Shown here piece by piece: positions 42,464 through 45,765 of a stretch of DNA of 45,765 nucleotides. The first letter of the stretch is position 1. Every line of letters begins with the position of its first letter. The position numbers and the translations under genes were made by a program. The DNA lies in contig JAVBKZ010000009.1 in assembly GCA_031553755.1 (NCBI GenBank), forward strand, positions 1 through 45,765, read 5' to 3'. The notes beneath the pieces are model-generated. The model was given only the letters and a program-made list of their open reading frames with translations. It ran no database searches and had not been told where the DNA came from. The stretch is from JAIRVZ01 sp031553755. GTDB lineage: Bacteria > Bacteroidota > Bacteroidia > Bacteroidales > Azobacteroidaceae.

Positions 42464-42718
42464 TCAAACAAGTTTGTCTCTGCTCTCATTTGCACGAATT
42501 TTGTACATGGTGTAATTGTCGGATAGGATTTTGATAATGTCCTGTCGGCGATAATATATTTTGTTGCCGATTCGTGAAAATGGCAGTGTGCCATTTGTCC
42601 GTAAAGTTTGAAGTGTACGAGGCGATATATGCAGGGCTTGCATTACATCTTGTCCGTCAATCCAATCTTCGAGCGAAGTGTTATTGCACGGATTTGTATT
42701 TTGTTCCGAGTTGCTCAT
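42464..42718 (-). CDS. Excisionase-type helix-turn-helix protein (second of two)
   Basis: 84 residues from the ATG at 42718; the longer frame upstream is only overlap with the neighbouring gene. The core LEDWIDGQDVMQALHISPRT, then LQTLRTNGTLPFSRIGNKIY and YRRQDIIKIL, is an HTH_17/MerR-like DNA-binding domain as found in excisionases and element regulators. It overlaps the preceding HTH gene by 4 bp, and the pair precedes the BF3469/DUF3987 genes, the standard order in these elements. It probably controls replication genes or excision. Confidence 0.85.
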   Translation of the reverse strand: MSNSEQNTNPCNNTSLEDWIDGQDVMQALHISPRTLQTLRTNGTLPFSRIGNKIYYRRQDIIKILSDNYTMYKIRANESRDKLV

Positions 42719-43116
42719 TTCAAACCTCCTTTTTTGCTGTTTAGAAATTGTTGGGCTTCGGCTTGGATTTGCGAGATTGATTTGATTTTGCCTCGCTTTA
42801 GTTGACTGTCGCGCCATTCGCGGCACTCTTTGAGGTTGAACAACAAGCGTGAGCCGATACGGCTGTGTGGCAATTCGCCCAAACAGCATTTGTTGTAAAT
42901 GGTTTGTTTTTTCCATTGCGGAAAAATGGTTTGACGGATTTCGTTAATATCAACAAATCTGTTTTCGTCTGCCGGCTCTTGAGGTACCAAAGGCAGGGTG
43001 TCGATTTTTTGATTTATGTCCTGCACTTGTTGCAGGATTGCCTGCACCGCTTCGGGCAGGGTGTCGAAAGAAATTACTGCAGGTAATTTTTCGGCGGAAT
43101 TATCAGCATTATACAT
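42715..43116 (-). CDS. Helix-turn-helix DNA-binding protein (first of two)
   Basis: 133 residues. The N-terminal third is a probable coiled coil (LPEAVQAILQQVQDINQKID). The C-terminal part is an HTH_17-like domain: FVDINEIRQTIFPQWKKQTI, YNKCCLGELPHSRIGSRLLF and NLKECREWRDSQLKRGK. The recognition part HSRIGSRLLFNLKEC parallels FSRIGNKIYYRRQDI in the next gene, so the two are related paralogues. Expected role: regulator or excision/replication factor of the element. It ends overlapping the next start (ATGA). Confidence 0.8.
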   Translation of the reverse strand: MYNADNSAEKLPAVISFDTLPEAVQAILQQVQDINQKIDTLPLVPQEPADENRFVDINEIRQTIFPQWKKQTIYNKCCLGELPHSRIGSRLLFNLKECREWRDSQLKRGKIKSISQIQAEAQQFLNSKKGGLK

Positions 43117-43187
43117 GTTTCAATTAATTTTATTCACCTGTAGGAATTGGCTTCAACTCTACTTTTCGGGTACCTGCAAAAAGAAAA

Positions 43188-43222
43188 GCCGTCGCAAATT
43201 CCTCGTGTGAGGTTTGCAACGG
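43188..43222 (-). terminator. Terminator after the 145-aa gene
   Basis: GCCGTcGCAAA and TTTGCaACGGC arms with an inner CCTC/GAGG pair. On the minus strand it is followed by TTTTCTTTTT. It separates the methylase/145-aa pair from the HTH genes. Confidence 0.75.
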
Positions 43223-43284
43223 CAAAGTTCAGTAAAGGGTAGTAAGGGGATTTTATAGTGAATATTCACTACAAAAAGATTTAT

Positions 43285-43722
43285 TTACTTCCTGTTGATT
43301 TCCATTTGTTTAGCCTGCATTTGTTCAAAAACTGCAACTGTGCTTCGCATATCGCTGTTGGCGGCGGCTTTGGTGGTAGATAAATAGTTGTGAAATGCGG
43401 ACAGATTTTGATTGATTGTTTTTCCGAAGGTGTCGAACACTTCTTTCTTTGTCATGTCGTTACCTTTGAGGTCGGTAAAATAGGAAAGTTCGCAAAGACA
43501 GTTGATTATACGGATGAAATTGACTTTAAAACCTTTCTTTGCAGATAATTGCAGGTTGCTTGTGGTTGGCGCGGTTTCCTGTCCGGACTGTTCGAGCAGT
43601 TTTATTTTTCGCTCTATAATCCCGCAAAGGTCTTGCGGGTACTGCTTTTTGTATAAAGCAAAGTTGAGTACTTGAAGTAACTCAACTTGCTTTTGATTGG
43701 AAAAATTGTGTTGTGATAACAC
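43285..43722 (-). CDS. Conserved mobile-element protein, RteC-like C-terminal pattern, unknown function
   Basis: 145 residues from a GTG at 43722 (no ATG is in frame; the upstream frame merges into the methylase gene). The segment VNFIRIINCLCELSYFTDLK followed by GNDMTKKEVFDTFGKTINQN and an LSAFHNYLS helix resembles the C-terminal part of RteC-like regulators of Bacteroides conjugative elements, but the resemblance is from memory and weak. It is helical, basic at the end (EINRK) and has no membrane segment. It starts 20 bp after the methylase stop and ends at a terminator, so the two genes share a transcript. Confidence 0.6.
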   Translation of the reverse strand: MLSQHNFSNQKQVELLQVLNFALYKKQYPQDLCGIIERKIKLLEQSGQETAPTTSNLQLSAKKGFKVNFIRIINCLCELSYFTDLKGNDMTKKEVFDTFGKTINQNLSAFHNYLSTTKAAANSDMRSTVAVFEQMQAKQMEINRK

Positions 43723-43742
43723 CTCTAAAACGTCATTTACAT

Positions 43743-44612
43743 TTATTGTTGAGGTGTTTTTTTTTCTTTAACAGCACTTTTATCTTTAATTCTACCCGAA
43801 TGTTCAATAACCAATTGCCCACACGCTGCTTGAATGTTTCGACCTTCCGTTCTACGAATACTCACTTCTAAACCGAATTCTTCCAATTCTTTCTTGAACA
43901 TTCGTAGCTGTTCGGCTGTTGCACAACGAAATGTGCCAATGGTTTTATTAAACGGTAAAAGATTTATGCGTACATTTTCATTTCGGAACCATTTTCCCAA
44001 CTGTTTTTTATCGAAAATTCTATCATTAGTGCCAGGAAAAAGTAAGTATGCAACGGTTACTTTTCTATTATGCCTTTTTCCATAAGAAAGAAATGCTTTT
44101 ACTGTTTCTTCAATGTTGTTATTCTTCATGCCAGGAACTAAAGTATCTCTGACTGATTGACTTGTAGCATGAAGTGATAGAACTAACTGAATTTTCAAAT
44201 GTTCTTCTCGCAACTTTTTAAGTCCGTCGAGCGCACCAACTGTCGATATAGTAATTCCATCGGTTGGAAAATTCAATCCGTTTCTGTCCCGAAGAATGTG
44301 AATTGATTCAATCAATGCCGAATAATTATGCAAAGGCTCGCCAATTCCCATAAAAACAATTCGGTTAATCGGTTCTTTAACAGAAAGCACTTGTCCGACA
44401 ATTTCTGAAACAGTCAAATTTCGTATCAAACCTTGTGAGCCCGAAGCGCAAAAAACACAACGCACAGCGCAGCCTACTTGGGTACTAACGCACACCGTAA
44501 CACCGGTTCTTCGTTTAATACATACTGTTTCTATTTTATTTCCGTCATTTAATTCAAAAAGATATTTTGTTGTATTATAATCTTTACTTGTTTTCAATAT
44601 TTTTAAGTCCAT
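43743..44612 (-). CDS. RlmN/Cfr-family radical SAM 23S rRNA methylase, short form without N-terminal domain
   Basis: 289 residues from the ATG at 44612 (another ATG at 44645 adds 11). It carries the RlmN/Cfr core. Radical SAM cysteines are in CAVRCVFC, with the catalytic Cys (RlmN C118 equivalent) in VCVSTQVGC. NRIVFMGIGEPLHNYSALIE, LVLSLHATSQSVRDTLVPG and the methyl-carrier Cys in GRNIQAACGQL are all present. RlmN is ~380 aa and Cfr ~350; this protein lacks the ~70-90-residue N-terminal helical domain that helps bind RNA. Both catalytic cysteines are intact, so it should be active on some RNA, possibly A2503 or a different site. It lies next to an integrase remnant in a mobile element, a setting where Cfr-like resistance genes occur, but resistance cannot be inferred. 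Confidence 0.85.
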   Translation of the reverse strand: MDLKILKTSKDYNTTKYLFELNDGNKIETVCIKRRTGVTVCVSTQVGCAVRCVFCASGSQGLIRNLTVSEIVGQVLSVKEPINRIVFMGIGEPLHNYSALIESIHILRDRNGLNFPTDGITISTVGALDGLKKLREEHLKIQLVLSLHATSQSVRDTLVPGMKNNNIEETVKAFLSYGKRHNRKVTVAYLLFPGTNDRIFDKKQLGKWFRNENVRINLLPFNKTIGTFRCATAEQLRMFKKELEEFGLEVSIRRTEGRNIQAACGQLVIEHSGRIKDKSAVKEKKTPQQ

Positions 44613-44857
44613 ACTTGTTTTCTTATATACGAACTTACAGGACACAGGTATTGCTACTTGTGCCTTAAATTCGCGTTAATATGAATAATAGAAATTTAAC
44701 CCTCAAAGGAATTGAGAGTATTATAAGAAAACTGAGAGAGGTTTCTCAGTATTGAACTATGCACGAATTCTGAACGTACGTGCTATTGAATTACGAAAAT
44801 TATTATACATTGTATACTAGTTTTTTGCAAAGTTACGATTAATTAAATTTCAAACAA

Positions 44858-44983
44858 TCATTGTATCGCATTTAGTTTGATTGCATGCGCTGCTTTTTCT
44901 TTCTTCTCATCAACTACTTTTGCATAAATCTGTGTGGTTTTCACATTGGTATGTCCTAACATTCTAAAGGTTTTACTTGCTGA
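44858..44983 (-). pseudogene. Tyrosine recombinase (integrase) C-terminal remnant
   Basis: On the minus strand: SASKTFRMLGHTNVKTTQIY, then AKVVDEKKEKAAHAIKLN, and a stop. This is the end of a tyrosine recombinase: the LGHTNVKTTQIYA box with its active-site His and the nucleophilic Tyr. A stop codon lies directly upstream in frame, so the rest of the enzyme is gone. It marks the right part of the integrated element, which is therefore probably no longer self-mobile. The remainder of the 44613-45006 gap shows only small hairpins, e.g. ACTGAGA/TCTCAGT near 44731-44750. Confidence 0.82.
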
Positions 44984-45006
44984 TTACTATATATCTCCTT
45001 GAAAAA

Positions 45007-45615
45007 TTACTCTATTTTAAGTTTCAATTCCAGGCTATCGAAAAAATCGGTTTTAAGACTTCCTGCTATGACAGAATATGGGTAGTTTTTAGAATCTAAA
45101 TTATACCCTAATATTACAATTCCTCTAATATTCTTCTCATTATCAAACGAAGCCATTATTTCATTGATAATGTCATTTCTCGTTTCTTTATCTGTATCTT
45201 TATAGGGATAACCAACTATTGCATATTTTCTTCTTGCTGGACCACAATACATGACTAACCAATTGTGCCGTCGAATGCACTTGCCTTTCACAACCCTACA
45301 TGAAAGGTGTTTTAGATTTTTTTCAAATTTAAGTTGGTCTTCTTCTGGAAGATTTAGCAAGATGTATGATGTTTGAAGCCAATTTTTAGCGTTTTCATCA
45401 AGCATTACAAGTAGATCATTCCAATATTTGGTCTTTTTTAAATATGGTTTTTTTACAGTAATTCCTCTATGTTTTCCTATAAAATACGGGTCAAGTGCTT
45501 TTGATTTTAATGTCAAATCAATGTGGAATAATTCTTCGTATTCCGTTTCTCCAATATTAAAGCCGTTATCCAAATAGAAACTGAACAAGTCGATTTCATC
45601 CCCTCTGAAATTCAA
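45007..45615 (-). CDS. Unrecognised protein, possibly lacking its N-terminus
   Basis: 202 residues if read from a TTG at 45615; the open frame extends only to a stop near 45636, and no ATG is available at the start, so the gene may be a truncated C-terminal part. I see no signal, membrane segment or known catalytic motif. Features: an acidic-aromatic start (FRGDEIDLFSFYLDNGFNIG), a basic middle (KPYLKKTKYWND) and a strand-rich end (IRGIVILGYNLDSKNYPYSV). Base composition is very AT-rich, as in the defence-like genes. It lies between the integrase remnant and the tail of another gene, so it is probably accessory cargo. Confidence 0.5.
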   Translation of the reverse strand: MNFRGDEIDLFSFYLDNGFNIGETEYEELFHIDLTLKSKALDPYFIGKHRGITVKKPYLKKTKYWNDLLVMLDENAKNWLQTSYILLNLPEEDQLKFEKNLKHLSCRVVKGKCIRRHNWLVMYCGPARRKYAIVGYPYKDTDKETRNDIINEIMASFDNEKNIRGIVILGYNLDSKNYPYSVIAGSLKTDFFDSLELKLKIE

Positions 45616-45666
45616 ATGCGCCTCAAACGTAACTACTCAGGTCAGCACTTTAGGATCTACGGGATT

Positions 45667-45765
45667 TTACAATTTGGCAATTTCTGCCAACGCATAATAC
45701 CTTGACCTTCCATTCTTCCTGGCAGTATCAGCGATAGAAAGCAGTTGTGAGAAAGAGTCCGCACC
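45667..45765 (-). CDS. C-terminal end of a gene cut by the window edge (transposase-like?)
   Basis: The last 32 codons, open to the window end, read GADSFSQLLSIADTARKNGR followed by SRYYALAEIAKL and a stop. The helical, basic TARKNGRSRYYAL ending is reminiscent of some IS transposase C-termini, but I cannot name a family. Only the tail is visible. Confidence 0.4.
   Translation of the reverse strand, partial: GADSFSQLLSIADTARKNGRSRYYALAEIAKL

Noticed and set aside
42418..42594. 59-residue N-terminal extension of the BF3469-family protein
   Set aside because: It overlaps the upstream helix-turn-helix gene in another frame, and the conserved family sequence begins right after the Met at 42417.
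31870..44612. Complete prophage
   Set aside because: No terminase, portal, capsid or tail gene is visible and the integrase is a remnant, so only a partial or satellite-like element is supported.
44640..44860. tRNA gene or att site next to the integrase remnant
   Set aside because: I looked for a cloverleaf and CCA-type 3' end near the integrase fragment and saw none; only small hairpins are present.

Overview
The window reads as a Bacteroidales/Bacteroidetes chromosome. It is AT-rich, has TAnnTTTG-type -7 boxes and almost no Shine-Dalgarno signals, and carries families typical of the phylum: NVEALA peptides, BF3164-like beta-propellers, GH130/GH97/GH2/GH28 enzymes, DUF6266, a type IX sorting tail and BT4734/BF3469 proteins. 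It is littered with short dispersed palindromes, some inside reading frames. All assignments come from reading the sequence; no database search was run.

Region 1 (1-14.6 kb, + strand) looks like one secretion/efflux locus: the end of signal peptidase I, an O-antigen-ligase-like membrane protein with a TPR tail, a secreted Trp-rich repeat protein, an RND adaptor lipoprotein, a stray four-helix-bundle (IVP-type) gene, an RND permease, a small cysteine-rich NVEALA peptide, a beta-propeller lipoprotein, a TolC-like channel and a second RND permease. The adaptor, two permeases and channel could form the exporter for the NVEALA peptide (inference).

Region 2 (14.6-28.8 kb, + strand) holds a small winged-helix protein and an AraC regulator, then a glycan-degradation cluster: GH130 phosphorylase, an in-frame chimera of a GPH transporter N-terminus and a GH97 C-terminus, a large GH106-like hydrolase, an interposed AAA/DUF4143 ATPase preceded by a 33-bp tandem repeat, GH2, GH28 and a CE7-type esterase. 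No SusC/SusD pair is present. A paired 13-bp direct repeat abutting a good promoter upstream of GH130 is a candidate AraC operator.

Region 3 (28.8-31.8 kb, mostly - strand) is a scrap zone: remnants of surface-protein genes, an out-of-frame type IX sorting tail, a lipoprotein gene and a lipoprotein-like gene that has lost its 5' end.

Region 4 (31.8-45.0 kb, - strand) is a phage-like or satellite-like integrated element. It has an integrase remnant, a truncated RlmN/Cfr-type radical SAM methylase, two helix-turn-helix proteins, a VirE-N/BF3469 protein and a DUF3987 primase/helicase-like protein. These are followed by a two-gene cargo operon (metallophosphoesterase fused to a STAND-like NTPase, plus an AlbA_2/GHKL protein) that looks like an antiphage defence system. 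Next come a GC-rich ~780-nt segment with extensive complementary pairing (candidate large structured RNA), a frameshifted DUF6266 gene and a lysis-type cassette (small membrane protein, lysozyme-like enzyme, u-spanin-like lipoprotein). No capsid, portal or terminase gene is visible. The right edge carries an unrecognised gene and the tail of another, possibly a transposase.
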